A stretch of DNA of 64,000 nucleotides from positions 1,309,501-1,373,500 of the forward strand of contig NZ_CP060139.1 of assembly GCF_014524565.1 (NCBI RefSeq). Reading direction: 5' to 3'. The notes beneath the pieces were generated by a model, which saw nothing but the letters and a program-made list of their open reading frames with translations, did no database searches and was not told the DNA's origin. Origin of the DNA: Croceimicrobium hydrocarbonivorans (GTDB taxonomy: Bacteria > Bacteroidota > Bacteroidia > Flavobacteriales > Schleiferiaceae). Both the position numbers and the translations under genes were made by a program. How positions within the stretch are numbered: the first letter of the stretch is position 1; each line of letters starts with the position of its first letter. Shown here piece after piece: positions 53,388 through 63,085 of this stretch.

Positions 53388-56174
53388 CTAGAGTACAATA
53401 TTCACAATACGACCGGGCACCACAATCACCTTGCGGGGAGCCTTACCATCTAAATACTGTTGGGTTTTATCTTCCGCCATTACGGTTTTCTCAACCTCAT
53501 CTTTCGACATATCCGCCGGAAGGCTAATGGTAAACCGCACCTTGCCATTAAAGGACACTGGATAATTCACGGAGCTTTCTACCAGATACTTTTCCTCATG
53601 CTGCGGATATGGCTCCTCATTGATTGACCCAACATTACCCAATCGACTCCAAAGTTCTTCAGCAATATGCGGTGCATAAGGTGAAATCAATATGGGCAAT
53701 TGCTCTAAAATGGCCTTTTTACTGCACTTCAAATCGGTCAATTCATTCACCGCAATCATAAAGGCACTTACCGAGGTATTGAAGCTGAAATTGGCGATAT
53801 CTTCATTCAATTTCTTAATCAAGGTGTGCAAGGCTTTCCACTCCTTTTCATTGGGAGCTTCCTCGGTTACATTCCAATTTCCACCTTGATGGTACAAACG
53901 CCAAAGCTTTTTTAGGAAATTATGAACTCCGCTAATGCCGGCGGTATTCCAGGGCTTGCTTTGCTCCAATGGTCCCAAGAACATTTCGTAAAGGCGCAGG
54001 GTGTCGGCACCATATTGCTCGATAATGTCATCCGGGTTCACCACATTGAACTTGGACTTGGACATTTTCTCCACTTCACGACTCACCTTAAAGCTTCCTT
54101 CAAAAACAAACTCTGCATCCTTTAAATCATCTCGCCAGGATTTAAATGCATTTACATCCAATTCGTCCGAAGTGTTTACCAAGCTAACATCCACATGCAC
54201 CTTTGAGGTTTTATGATCTTTAGCCTGCTCTGCGGAGACGAAAGTGTTTGTCCCTTCAATACGGTGAGCAAAAGCTGAATAGCCCAAAATCATCCCCTGG
54301 TTAATCAATTTCTTGAAAGGCTCTTCTTGGTTCAAATAACCTTTATCCACCAGAAATTTATGCCAGAAACGGGTGTATAATAAGTGCCCGGTGGCGTGTT
54401 CGGAACCACCGATATAGAGATCCACATTCTGCCAGTAATCCAATTTCTCCCTATCGGCGAAAGCCTCAGTATTGCGAGCATCCATATAACGGAGGTCGTA
54501 CCAGCTACTGCCTGCCCAACCCGGCATGGTAGTAGTTTCCAAGGGATAGCCTTCACCGGCGGGCACCACTCCTTTATCAGGATGGTAGTTCCACATCGAA
54601 GCACGCGCCAATGGTGGCTCACCGTCTTCGGTAGGTAAAAATTTATCTACAGCCGGTAATTCCAGGGGAAGATGTTCCTCCTTCACCCGACGTGGCATAT
54701 TATCTACATAGTAAATCGGAATGGGCTCTCCCCAATATCGCTGGCGACCGAATACCGCATCGCGCAAGCGGAAGTTAATTTGGGCCTGACCGATTTCTTT
54801 TTTCTCAATAGCTTCGATGGCTTTGGCAATGGCTGCCTTCACTTCCAAACCATTCAAGAAATCGCTATTCACCAATTTCCCTTCTTTGGCATCATAAGAA
54901 GCTTCCTCCACATTGCCACCACTAACCACTTCCTTAATAGGCAAATCAAAGTGCTTGGCAAAGGCCCAGTCGCGACTGTCGTGCCCGGGCACCGCCATAA
55001 CGGCTCCGGTGCCGTAACCTGCAAGTACATAGTCCGCAATCCATACCGGTACTTCCTCTCCGCTGAAAGGATGTTTCACATAAGCACCGGTAAATACGCC
55101 ACTAATGCTTTTCACTTCGGTCATACGATCACGCTCACTTTTGCGAGCCGCTTGCTCTTGATAGGCTTTTACTGCCTCCGCTTGCTCAGGAGTGGTAATC
55201 TCATCCACCAAATAATGCTCGGGAGCCAATACCATAAAGCTCACCCCAAAAATCGTATCCGGGCGAGTGGTAAATACTTCAATATTGGCCTCATGATCCT
55301 TCAATTCGAAGAAAACCGAAGCACCTTGTGATTTCCCAATCCAATTCCGCTGGGATTCTTTTAAGGACTCTGACCAATCAATATGATCCAATCCGGCTAA
55401 AAGCCGATCGGCATAAGCAGTGATTCGCATGCTCCACTGCATCATTTTCTTTTGTACTACAGGATGACCACCTCGTTCGCTTAAGCCATCCTTCACCTCA
55501 TCATTGGCTAAAACGGTTCCCAGGGCCGGACACCAGTTTACGGTGCTTTCACTGCGGTAAGCCAAGCGATAGTTTTGCAAGATCTGCTCGCGAGTAGCAT
55601 CATCATAACCTTCCCATTCATCGGGAGTAAAATGCAAATCTTCACCGCAAGCGGCATTCAATCCATCAGTACCATTCTTATGGAAATACCAAATTAGCTC
55701 CTCGATGGATCTAGCTTGCTCATTGTCGTAATCATACCAGGCATCGAACATCTGTAAGAAGATCCACTGAGTCCAGCGGTAAAAAGATGGATCGGAAGTG
55801 CGTACCTCGCGCGACCAATCAAAGGCAAAGCCAATGCGGTCTAATTGTTGGCGGTAGCGCTTAATATTTTGCTCGGTGGTTACCGCGGGATGTTGACCGG
55901 TTTGAATGGCGTATTGCTCTGCTGGCAAACCAAAGGAGTCGTAGCCCATCGGATGCAAAACATTAAAACCTCGGTGACGCTTATAGCGACTTACAATGTC
56001 CGAAGCGATATAGCCCAGTGGATGCCCCACATGTAAACCAGCCCCGGAAGGATAAGGGAACATATCCAGCACATAGTACTTGGGTTTATCGCTGTTTTCT
56101 TCGGCGGCAAAACTTTTCTGATTGGCCCAGAAGGCTTGCCATTTCTTTTCGATTTCGGAAAAATTGTAATCCAT
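53388..56174 (-). CDS. leuS: Leucine--tRNA ligase
   Basis: 928 aa. Class I motif [15 protein letters not shown] near the N-terminus, the CP1 editing domain with TTRPDTIFG, and [14 protein letters not shown] (KMSKS). The start [16 protein letters not shown] is the family start; a longer frame to 56249 has no family support. Confidence 0.98.
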   Translation of the reverse strand: MDYNFSEIEKKWQAFWANQKSFAAEENSDKPKYYVLDMFPYPSGAGLHVGHPLGYIASDIVSRYKRHRGFNVLHPMGYDSFGLPAEQYAIQTGQHPAVTTEQNIKRYRQQLDRIGFAFDWSREVRTSDPSFYRWTQWIFLQMFDAWYDYDNEQARSIEELIWYFHKNGTDGLNAACGEDLHFTPDEWEGYDDATREQILQNYRLAYRSESTVNWCPALGTVLANDEVKDGLSERGGHPVVQKKMMQWSMRITAYADRLLAGLDHIDWSESLKESQRNWIGKSQGASVFFELKDHEANIEVFTTRPDTIFGVSFMVLAPEHYLVDEITTPEQAEAVKAYQEQAARKSERDRMTEVKSISGVFTGAYVKHPFSGEEVPVWIADYVLAGYGTGAVMAVPGHDSRDWAFAKHFDLPIKEVVSGGNVEEASYDAKEGKLVNSDFLNGLEVKAAIAKAIEAIEKKEIGQAQINFRLRDAVFGRQRYWGEPIPIYYVDNMPRRVKEEHLPLELPAVDKFLPTEDGEPPLARASMWNYHPDKGVVPAGEGYPLETTTMPGWAGSSWYDLRYMDARNTEAFADREKLDYWQNVDLYIGGSEHATGHLLYTRFWHKFLVDKGYLNQEEPFKKLINQGMILGYSAFAHRIEGTNTFVSAEQAKDHKTSKVHVDVSLVNTSDELDVNAFKSWRDDLKDAEFVFEGSFKVSREVEKMSKSKFNVVNPDDIIEQYGADTLRLYEMFLGPLEQSKPWNTAGISGVHNFLKKLWRLYHQGGNWNVTEEAPNEKEWKALHTLIKKLNEDIANFSFNTSVSAFMIAVNELTDLKCSKKAILEQLPILISPYAPHIAEELWSRLGNVGSINEEPYPQHEEKYLVESSVNYPVSFNGKVRFTISLPADMSKDEVEKTVMAEDKTQQYLDGKAPRKVIVVPGRIVNIVL

Positions 56175-56357
56175 GAGTTTTCGATGGGATGAAAGCGCGA
56201 AAATACAGGCTTTGCCTTTCTTGTCATAATAAAAGAGAGCAATCCCCAAGAATCGAAATTTTGCTTGCCCTCTTCTTCATTAATCGCCAGATACTGTGTC
56301 GCAGGATAAAATTCTACCTTTAGCTCTGAAGAAGCACATACTGCAAGCTTTGAGGGA

Positions 56358-58151
56358 ATGATTCGACTCTGTTTTACCATGCTACTTTTAAATTTGGGAC
56401 CACTCCTTTGGGCCCAGAAGAACATTGATGCTGAGCCTAATACAGAGCCTGACCTAAAAAGGATTTATGATTTATTTGAGCTGGGCGACAATTGCAATGA
56501 TTCCAGTCAAGCCAGCCATTATTTCCATGAAGGCCTAGACTTGGCTCGCAAATTAGGCGATGAAAGTGCAATGATCCAGGCTAAACTGGGAATGGCGCAT
56601 TTGTATTCGCGATTGAATTCTCCCCATTTGGCCATTGAAACCATTTTAGACCTGGATCCCCAGAGTAGTCAGCTATTTGATTTAGCGGACAGCCTCAAAA
56701 TGATGGACATTCTTTCCAGCTCCTTTAGTCAATTAGGTGCCTATGAAATGGCCGTAGATTACAAGAAGATTCATTGTGCGCTCATTAGCAGGACCGACAA
56801 CCAAAAAGACTGTTATTATTCCAACGAGAATCTGGCTTTCTTATATGGCCAAAGTCAACAGTTTGATTCAGCCACCTTTTATTACAAAAAGGCTAATCAG
56901 ATAGCTGAGGACCTTGGTGATGCCTCAATTCGGATGCATTGCAACAATAACATCGGATACAATTATCAGCAAAGGGCCTTATTTGCAGATGCCCTGGAGC
57001 ATTACAATCGAGCAATTGAGATCTTCAAAAGTATGCCGAAGCCATTGGGGCCAGACAGCTTGCTTTTTGCCGTGGTAAAAGGCAATATTGGACATTGCTA
57101 CTTAATTCAAGGGCATTTTCAAAGCGCTGTACAGGAACTAGAAGCCAGCACCCACACTTTGCGAATCCTTAATGATCATGGAAATACCGATAGCCTCCAT
57201 TATGGTTTTTACCTCATACAATTGGCTAAGGCTGAAATTGCCTTAAACCAAAATCAAAGTGCCCTCGAACATTTGGCCTTGGCTCAAAGAAATCTCAAGC
57301 AATCCCCTATTTCGCTCATCGAATACTACGGCACTTTGAGTAAAGCCTATGAAAAGCTGGGAAGATCAGAACAAGCCATCGAATCTCTATGGCAGCAGCA
57401 ACTACTCAATCAACAAATTTCGGCCGGCAAATCACGGGTTAACAGTCATGTGCACGACCTTGTAAATCTGCAACAAAAGCGCATTGAAAGAGAGCGAAAC
57501 CTTTTAGCCTTGTTGATTGAGAGCGAAAGAGAAGTAAACTCCTTAAAAGTTATCCTGATTAGCAGTACCGCAATCCTATTGCTTATTGCGATAATCATTG
57601 CCTTTTACGGTTATCGAAGGCAACAAACCAAAAAGCGCCAACTATTAGAGGTTGAAGGCAACCTTACCAAACTAAAGCTGGAGAACAAATCCTTGGAGAG
57701 TCGGCAATTAAAGGAAGTGCTGAATCATAAAAACCAGGATTTGGTAGATTTTGCCATTGCCATTACTCGAAAACAAGAATTCACCAATGAACTATTGGAT
57801 AAGCTTGATCTTATAAGTCAGGCAGGGGAATCAAGCCCGCAGGATATTAAAGACCTCAAAAACTACATCAAATTTCAATTGCAGGTGGATAGCAATTTGA
57901 AAGTATTTCAAGAGAATATCGCCAAGATAAACCATGAGTTTATGGCTAAGCTCAAGGAGCGATATCCCGATTTAAGTCCAAGCGAACAGCAGATGTGCGC
58001 CCTCTTGCGTTTGAAATTATCTAGCAAAGAAATTGCCACGGTTAAGAATATTTCACCTGCTTCCGTTAAGGTAATGCGCCATCGATTGCGTAAAAAAATG
58101 GACCTTAATTCAGAAATAAACCTGAGTGAGTTCCTCGACACTCTCGCCTAA
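56358..58151 (+). CDS. TPR-containing membrane regulator with LuxR-type HTH
   Basis: 597 aa. Signal peptide (cleavage after LLWAQ), about eight tetratricopeptide-like repeats (about residues 25-370), one transmembrane helix (VILISSTAILLLIAIIIAFYGYR, about 395-417), a coiled coil, and a C-terminal helix-turn-helix (SPSEQQMCALLRLKLSSKEIA...VKVMRHRLRKKM) of the LuxR kind. Such proteins are Bacteroidota transcription regulators that sense in the periplasm. The next gene downstream, across two inverted repeats, encodes a secreted LamG protein. Confidence 0.88.
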   Translation: MIRLCFTMLLLNLGPLLWAQKNIDAEPNTEPDLKRIYDLFELGDNCNDSSQASHYFHEGLDLARKLGDESAMIQAKLGMAHLYSRLNSPHLAIETILDLDPQSSQLFDLADSLKMMDILSSSFSQLGAYEMAVDYKKIHCALISRTDNQKDCYYSNENLAFLYGQSQQFDSATFYYKKANQIAEDLGDASIRMHCNNNIGYNYQQRALFADALEHYNRAIEIFKSMPKPLGPDSLLFAVVKGNIGHCYLIQGHFQSAVQELEASTHTLRILNDHGNTDSLHYGFYLIQLAKAEIALNQNQSALEHLALAQRNLKQSPISLIEYYGTLSKAYEKLGRSEQAIESLWQQQLLNQQISAGKSRVNSHVHDLVNLQQKRIERERNLLALLIESEREVNSLKVILISSTAILLLIAIIIAFYGYRRQQTKKRQLLEVEGNLTKLKLENKSLESRQLKEVLNHKNQDLVDFAIAITRKQEFTNELLDKLDLISQAGESSPQDIKDLKNYIKFQLQVDSNLKVFQENIAKINHEFMAKLKERYPDLSPSEQQMCALLRLKLSSKEIATVKNISPASVKVMRHRLRKKMDLNSEINLSEFLDTLA

Positions 58152-58171
58152 ACAGCCTCTCTAGCAATATT

Positions 58172-58248
58172 TTAACAACCTTGTTAACCTATTGTTTACC
58201 CCCCAAACTTAAGATTTCCGAGAAAACTTTGATACTATTGTTAGTATC
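58172..58248 (+). promoter_or_regulatory. Two inverted repeats between the TPR-HTH regulator and the LamG gene
   Basis: First: TTAACAA-CC-TTGTTAA at 58172-58187 (7-bp perfect arms). Second: GATACTA-TTGT-TAGTATC at 58231-58248 (7-bp perfect arms). TTGTTWA-like heptamers recur at 58181, 58192, 58238 and 58251. No T-tract follows either repeat, so operator sites are more likely than terminators. Confidence 0.5.
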
Positions 58249-58300
58249 CATTGTTTATGAAAAAGAGCGAAGAATTTTATTCATCCTCAAAAGCCTAGAA

Positions 58301-59701
58301 ATGAAGAACCCTTTATTTAATTTGAAATTTAAAGGACTGAGCTTTCTTCTGCTCTTAAGTTGGGCAGGCCAGTCACAAAATGCTCTCGATTTTGACGGCA
58401 TTGATGACCAGGTCACAGTAGCCAGTGCTTCCGGTCAAATTAGTGGTGGAACCGGCATGACTTTGTCTATGTGGGTAAACCCGACTACGGTAAGCACAGG
58501 CTGGCCCGATTTTGATGGCTACGCCGGATTTAGAAATGAAACCAATGCTGATTTCTATATCCTTCAATTAGGAGGTACAGATGTGGAGGCACGCTTCCGC
58601 AACAGTGGCGGTACCGTTTACACCATTACCGCCAACAGCGCTTTGAATTTAAACAGCTGGAACCATTTCGTACTTACCTATGATGGCTCTACCTTGAGTC
58701 TTTATCAGGATGGCACATTCGTATCCTCAATTCCTGCAACCGGTAGCTTTAGCAGCTCAAGCGAGACCTTCAATTTGGGTTTTCTGCCTTTTTCGGGAAA
58801 CAATTTTATGTTTGATGGTCAGTTGGACGATGTGGGTCTTTGGAATCGTGCCTTAAGCAGTACAGAAGTAAACACCCTGTACAATGCTTGCGGAATGGAT
58901 CTAACAGACCCTTCCTTAAAGCTGTCCTATGAATTTAATCAAGGAACAGCCGGTGGTTCCAATAGTGGAATTAGCAGCTTAACCGATAGCAAAGGCAATA
59001 TAAATGGCACCTTATCCAACTTCACTTTATCCGGAAACAGCTCAAACTTTGTAACGTCTCCTCTTCAGGGGATTAACAATATCGTTTTGAATATCAACTC
59101 TTGCGGCCCCTACTTGGGGCCCAATGGGATCAATTATACTCAGAGCGGTCATTATATAGATACCATCAGTCCCAGCACATCCGGTTGCGACACCATCATG
59201 GATCTTACTCTAGTAGTTAATAACCTGGATTCTTCTGCCAGCCGAATTGCCAGTAACACTCTGGAAGCTAATGAAACAGACACAGCCGCAACTTATCAGT
59301 GGTTAAAGTGTACCGACAATTACAGTAAAATTGTAGGAGCCACTCGTCGCCAATTCACTTTTGTGCTGAATGGTTCCTATGCGGTTGAAGTTTCTTTAAA
59401 TGGCTGCGTAGACACATCGGCTTGTATTGTGATCACCAATGTTGGCCTGGAAGAACTTAATGCGGATATGCTCCACATTTATCCCAATCCGGCCCAAAAT
59501 CATATTAATCTAGAATATCCGGCGGGTAGTTTTGACAAATATGAACTACTTAGTCTGGATGGTGCTCTGATTAAACAGGGTAAACTAAACAGATCCGGGA
59601 ATAGCGTAATTGAACTGGCGCAGATTCCCGGTGGACTATTTTTTATTCGCACCATAGGATCGGCGGGAACGCTGACCCAAAAAATTCAGATTACTCCTTA
59701 A
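58301..59701 (+). CDS. Secreted LamG/jellyroll protein with T9SS type A sorting domain
   Basis: 466 aa from ATG 58301. Signal peptide (cleavage near WAGQSQ), a LamG-like jellyroll (ALDFDGIDDQVTVASAS; LNSWNHFVLTYDGSTLSLYQ; GQLDDVGLWNRALSS), a linker domain, then a T9SS type A domain (LHIYPNPAQNHINLEY; GGLFFIRTIG). A likely carbohydrate- or surface-binding protein. The frame opens 40 codons earlier, but those overlap the inverted repeats and lack a signal peptide. Confidence 0.88.
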   Translation: MKNPLFNLKFKGLSFLLLLSWAGQSQNALDFDGIDDQVTVASASGQISGGTGMTLSMWVNPTTVSTGWPDFDGYAGFRNETNADFYILQLGGTDVEARFRNSGGTVYTITANSALNLNSWNHFVLTYDGSTLSLYQDGTFVSSIPATGSFSSSSETFNLGFLPFSGNNFMFDGQLDDVGLWNRALSSTEVNTLYNACGMDLTDPSLKLSYEFNQGTAGGSNSGISSLTDSKGNINGTLSNFTLSGNSSNFVTSPLQGINNIVLNINSCGPYLGPNGINYTQSGHYIDTISPSTSGCDTIMDLTLVVNNLDSSASRIASNTLEANETDTAATYQWLKCTDNYSKIVGATRRQFTFVLNGSYAVEVSLNGCVDTSACIVITNVGLEELNADMLHIYPNPAQNHINLEYPAGSFDKYELLSLDGALIKQGKLNRSGNSVIELAQIPGGLFFIRTIGSAGTLTQKIQITP

Positions 59702-59749
59702 GAACTTCATTTTATAGGTTAAAACAGAAAACATTAGGGAACTGAATAT

Positions 59750-59780
59750 AGAGGCGACTTGCAGAGGTCGCCTCTTTTTT
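59750..59780 (+). terminator. Intrinsic terminator after the LamG protein gene
   Basis: 9-bp perfect stem AGAGGCGAC/GTCGCCTCT with an 8-nt loop followed by a T-rich tail (TTTTTTCTTTT). It may also serve the convergent gene ending at 59784. Confidence 0.88.
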
Positions 59781-59783
59781 CTT

Positions 59784-60425
59784 TTAGTTCAAGAGTTGGA
59801 TTTGGCCATTCACAATCTCTCCTTTAAAACTGATGCTATCTCCTTGACGCCAATTAAATTGGATGAAATCCGCTGAAGTGTAGTGGGAATTCAAATACTT
59901 ACATTCCACATCTACATCTACATCCCAGTTATCTTTATAGGCATCCCTAACAGCACAATCAATGCGGTCTTCCAGACCAATTAAGTTTGGTTTAAAAGCA
60001 GGAGCGCCATTAAATGCCAAGGTAAGCGCCAATTTCCATTCTTCAGATTCTTTACTACTCTCCCTTAAGAAAACCGAATAAGGATCAATGGCTAAAGTAT
60101 ATTCCACATTATCGATACTTAGCTTTAGTGCCTGGCTTGTAGGATGGTATTTATAATTGGTAGTCTTACTTCTGCTGGTTGAACCTAATCCTGATCCGGA
60201 GCTCAATGAATAATCTAAGAGGAAAAAGGCCACACTATCCTCTCCAAGCGGACTTTGATATTGATTCCCTGAAGTGATCACGGCGTGTAATTCTGGCAAT
60301 GCAGCTACCCTCTGCCCTTCCTCAATCGCTCCATCTACCGCTTTGTAAAAGAAATATCCAAAACCAATAAAGATGAGAGTGAAAAGGATCGCTAGTCCAA
60401 TGAGAACTTTTAAAAAGAGCTTCAT
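59784..60425 (-). CDS. Membrane-anchored protein, unknown family
   Basis: 213 aa with one N-terminal transmembrane helix (LIGLAILFTLIFIGFGYFFY) and a soluble domain outside. It recalls Coa1-like small anchored proteins in layout only. A TAAGTTTG box (60456-60449) precedes it. The gene ends at a terminator shared with the LamG gene. Confidence 0.6.
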   Translation of the reverse strand: MKLFLKVLIGLAILFTLIFIGFGYFFYKAVDGAIEEGQRVAALPELHAVITSGNQYQSPLGEDSVAFFLLDYSLSSGSGLGSTSRSKTTNYKYHPTSQALKLSIDNVEYTLAIDPYSVFLRESSKESEEWKLALTLAFNGAPAFKPNLIGLEDRIDCAVRDAYKDNWDVDVDVECKYLNSHYTSADFIQFNWRQGDSISFKGEIVNGQIQLLN

Positions 60426-60448
60426 GAAGGCTGTTTGTTGGTGAAGCG

Positions 60449-60456
60449 CAAACTTA
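60449..60456 (-). promoter_or_regulatory. -7 box before the membrane-anchored protein gene
   Basis: TAAGTTTG on the minus strand fits TAnnTTTG, 23 nt before the ATG. Confidence 0.4.
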
Positions 60457-60520
60457 GGCCATTTCAGGCTTTAGTTGACTTGTGCCCAATGCGGAATCAG
60501 CTTCCTAAGCCCAAATTTAC

Positions 60521-61120
60521 TTAGGCCTTCTCACGATTATCTTGGAAGTAATTACTAAGAATAGAGTCCATTTCCACTTCGCCATTAACCACCTTTTCTA
60601 CCAAATCCCAGGTTTTTGGATTCATCACCGGCTTTAAAGCCTGATCCAATTTCAGAATCCGAGGAAAGACCTTCTTGATCTTATTATCCCATACCTTATA
60701 GTACTTGAGTAAATCATCGGGATAAACCGTTTTACGACGAGTACCTTCATCATAGCCCCGAAAAGGATAGGGAATATTTAAATAGCCATAATCGTCTGTT
60801 AGCTGCTCGCCAGGCTGGATATCGCGAATGGCAATTTCAAAATCATAAGCTGTGGTAAGGCAGTTAGAATTAAAACTGTGATTAACGAAGCGACCATTAT
60901 CCCAACACAAAACCAGATTCCCCTGATTATTGCGAAAGGTATAAGTGTCTAAAATGTTTTGATAAATAGGCTCCAGGGCCTGAAATTCGGCAGGACTGAA
61001 TTCACGATCTAGCTTATCTAAAACCCAGGTTATGGTTCCGGCCGGAATAAATTGCGTAGCTACCACTCCGTAGCCTACCTCGGCGCTGATAAATTTCAGC
61101 TCAGTATGAGGATGTATCAT
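60521..61120 (-). CDS. SET domain protein
   Basis: 199 aa from ATG 61120 (a TTG start 15 nt upstream is possible). A lone SET domain: VGYGVVATQFIPAGTITW at the N-terminus, the cofactor/substrate motif RFVNHSFNSNC and the C-terminal GEQLTDDYGY. SET proteins transfer methyl groups to protein lysines. No pre- or post-SET Cys cluster is evident. The target in this organism is unknown. Confidence 0.85.
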   Translation of the reverse strand: MIHPHTELKFISAEVGYGVVATQFIPAGTITWVLDKLDREFSPAEFQALEPIYQNILDTYTFRNNQGNLVLCWDNGRFVNHSFNSNCLTTAYDFEIAIRDIQPGEQLTDDYGYLNIPYPFRGYDEGTRRKTVYPDDLLKYYKVWDNKIKKVFPRILKLDQALKPVMNPKTWDLVEKVVNGEVEMDSILSNYFQDNREKA

Positions 61121-61279
61121 TAAAATGAAGAGCAATTAGTCTCACAATCAATATCTTCCGAACCACAATTTGAAAAATCGTCCAGCCGGGAAGCAAATTG
61201 ATTGCTTACTTAAATGTACAGCGCAGACTAATATCTTGAATAGACTTCCAAGGCCCTTAAACTTATTTTTTGAAAATTT

Positions 61280-61720
61280 TTAGCTGGATCGATTTTCTGA
61301 CTCCTGATGCTGAATTTCCATCTCATTGCCACAAGACTTACACTTAATGACGGTGCGGTAATAAATGGGATAAACCCCTAGTAAGAAGGATACGATTATG
61401 GATAAAAAACCCTTTCTTCCCTTCATGGATTGATAGGATTCATAGAAATCTGCCGAACCACATTCACTGCAGAGCAAGGGCTCTCCCGCTGAGGTTTCAT
61501 GAGGTGCATGAATAAAGTCCTCAATAATCTCCTGAGCCAGCTCCACATCTTGTGGATGGACCTTTAATTTAATCCCATCCACCGAAAGGTTAAAAAGCGG
61601 ATTTAGACCGACTGTATGTTCATCAAAGAGATAAACTGGAATCCCCTCACTTTCCAGCCGGCTCTTAAGCATATGCGCTTCAATGGACTTTTCAAATGTC
61701 CGAACGGTAATCAACTCCAT
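61280..61720 (-). CDS. DUF2007 domain protein with zinc ribbon
   Basis: 146 aa. The N-terminal DUF2007 (putative signal-transducing) domain, ELITVRTFEKSIEAHMLKSR through ELAQEIIEDF, is followed by two CxxC pairs (LLCSECGSADF; IKCKSCGNEM) that can bind zinc, split by a hydrophobic segment (LSIIVSFLLGVYPIYY). Starts 20 nt after the SnoaL-like gene, so it is co-transcribed. Confidence 0.83.
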   Translation of the reverse strand: MELITVRTFEKSIEAHMLKSRLESEGIPVYLFDEHTVGLNPLFNLSVDGIKLKVHPQDVELAQEIIEDFIHAPHETSAGEPLLCSECGSADFYESYQSMKGRKGFLSIIVSFLLGVYPIYYRTVIKCKSCGNEMEIQHQESENRSS

Positions 61721-61740
61721 AAGGCTTGGATGGCTTTAAT

Positions 61741-62121
61741 TTAGGAACTCTTCAATTGCACAAAGGAAACGATAGACTTCACCTTATTTCCTTTCGCACT
61801 CTTAAAAGTGTAGATGTCAGCAAAGACAAAATGCTTAGCATTCTCCATTAGCATTTCGCCATAAACTGCAGCTTCCTTTCCATGCGTAATGATACTGTGA
61901 AGAATCAGCTCCTTCACCTTATTGTCGCTATGCTCCCGAAGTGCCGCCGCGAAATTTTCTTTACCGTTAATGGCCTGGTCTCCCACTAAAGTCCAATGGA
62001 TATCTTCGTCCATATAGCTCATGGCTAGATCAATTTCATAAGCTGCGAAAAGCTGACTTAGTTCCTTTAAAAACTCGCGTTTAGGAGAATTGCCGCAATC
62101 CACCTGGCAGGTGACCTTCAT
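61741..62121 (-). CDS. SnoaL/NTF2-like protein
   Basis: 126 aa with the SnoaL-like fold pattern: LFAAYEIDLAMSYMDEDIHW, a central acidic/aromatic strand pair and a C-terminal FVFADIYTFKSA...IVSFVQL. Such small barrels bind or convert small ligands; the ligand is unknown. Confidence 0.78.
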   Translation of the reverse strand: MKVTCQVDCGNSPKREFLKELSQLFAAYEIDLAMSYMDEDIHWTLVGDQAINGKENFAAALREHSDNKVKELILHSIITHGKEAAVYGEMLMENAKHFVFADIYTFKSAKGNKVKSIVSFVQLKSS

Positions 62122-62206
62122 ACTATCTTAATCTGAATAAATTCTAATCCTGGCAATTTAGAAGCTAAAAACCAGTTCTAAAAGCCAAGCTTATTCTATT
62201 TGCCCT

Positions 62207-62214
62207 TAAATTTG
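62207..62214 (+). promoter_or_regulatory. -7 box of the GNAT leader
   Basis: TAAATTTG fits TAnnTTTG; a start of transcription near 62219 would give a leader of about 230 nt. No TTG at the right distance. Confidence 0.4.
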
Positions 62215-62220
62215 CAGGGC

Positions 62221-62265
62221 ATGATTAAGACATCTCTTAGCACTTGCCGAACCTCGGTAGTTTAG
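62221..62265 (+). CDS. 14-codon mini-ORF (possible leader peptide)
   Basis: Encodes MIKTSLSTCRTSVV. It begins 6 nt after the TAAATTTG box, the same spacing as pdxJ, and ends where the GACAGCTT stem begins. The short length and lack of homology make translation unproven. Confidence 0.25.
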   Translation: MIKTSLSTCRTSVV

Positions 62266-62327
62266 ACAGCTTCTAGGCAGAAGCATTTATTGCAAACTTC
62301 CAGTAAGCTGTCGAAAATACATTCATG

Positions 62328-62368
62328 GTCTTCAGGCTATTTCAGCCCTGATGCAGACTTCATTTTTT
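62328..62368 (+). terminator. Terminator-like stem-loop in the GNAT leader
   Basis: GTCT-TCAGG, a 10-nt loop, CCTGA, a 3-nt bulge (TGC) and AGAC, followed by TTCATTTTTT. It could end transcription before the GNAT gene. Confidence 0.45.
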
Positions 62369-62405
62369 CATTATTAATACTAAAGCGACTGATCCAATTG
62401 GTCCC

Positions 62406-62433
62406 TTGCTTTCATTCAAGAGAATGAGAGCAG
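62406..62433 (+). promoter_or_regulatory. 12-bp hairpin just before the GNAT start
   Basis: TTGCTTTCATTC pairs with GAATGAGAGCAG (two G-U pairs) around an AAGA loop, 16 nt before the start codon. It has no T-tract, so control of translation or RNA stability is more likely than termination. Confidence 0.55.
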
Positions 62434-62449
62434 CTTAATTCATTTAATC

Positions 62450-63007
62450 ATGTCAACAAATAATATATACCTACGCGAAAGTCAAATTGAAGACTTCGAA
62501 GATATAATGCGGGTTGAGGAGCTTGCTTTTGGATATCCCAAAGAAGCTCAATTATGTGCCGACCTTTTAAAGGACCCCTCGGCAAAGCCTTTACTTTCCT
62601 TATTAGCTTTTGATGGGACTAAGGCGATAGGCCATGTTCTTTTTACACGAGCTTATCTAAATAATCGAGCAAGCAATCAGCCTTTGCATCATATCCTGGC
62701 CCCACTGGCAATAATTCCTGAGTACCAAAAGCAAGGCATAGGCGCTCTGCTTATCCAAGCGGGTATTCAAAAACTGAAATCCATGGGTTCGGAATTACTA
62801 TTCGTGCTCGGACACATGGACTACTATCCTAAACATGGTTTTATACCGGATGCGGGTGCCATGGGCTTCCAAGCTCCCTACCCCATTCCGGTCGAATTTG
62901 CCAATGCCTGGATGGTTCAGAGTTTGAATGGTGAATTAGCCGAAAAGCCAAAAGGCCAAATCCTTTGTTCTCTTGAGTTGAATAAAGAAGAACACTGGCG
63001 TGAATAG
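62450..63007 (+). CDS. GNAT family N-acetyltransferase
   Basis: 185 aa. The acetyl-CoA motif A is LAIIPEYQKQGIGALLIQAG; motif B-like FVLGHMDYYPKHGFIPDAG resembles the YhbS subgroup. Moves an acetyl group to an unknown amine. Divergent from the SnoaL-like gene, with a leader full of stem-loops upstream. Confidence 0.92.
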   Translation: MSTNNIYLRESQIEDFEDIMRVEELAFGYPKEAQLCADLLKDPSAKPLLSLLAFDGTKAIGHVLFTRAYLNNRASNQPLHHILAPLAIIPEYQKQGIGALLIQAGIQKLKSMGSELLFVLGHMDYYPKHGFIPDAGAMGFQAPYPIPVEFANAWMVQSLNGELAEKPKGQILCSLELNKEEHWRE

Positions 63008-63085
63008 ATGAAGTTTATGCTTGAAACTGAAAAGGGGGGAAGGAAAAGGAATATACTTCCCCCTTTCAAACTATCTAGCGAAACA

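Larger units (their letters stand above)
62122..62449 (+). other. Non-coding region upstream of the GNAT gene: putative structured leader
   Basis: 328 nt without a long gene. The box TAAATTTG (62207-62214) is followed by a 14-codon mini-ORF, a stem TTGCCGA/TCGGTAG (62244-62260), a stem GACAGCTT/AAGCTGTC (62265-62312), a terminator-like stem-loop (62328-62368) and a 12-bp hairpin (62406-62433) close to the GNAT start. See the separate entries. Confidence 0.5.
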
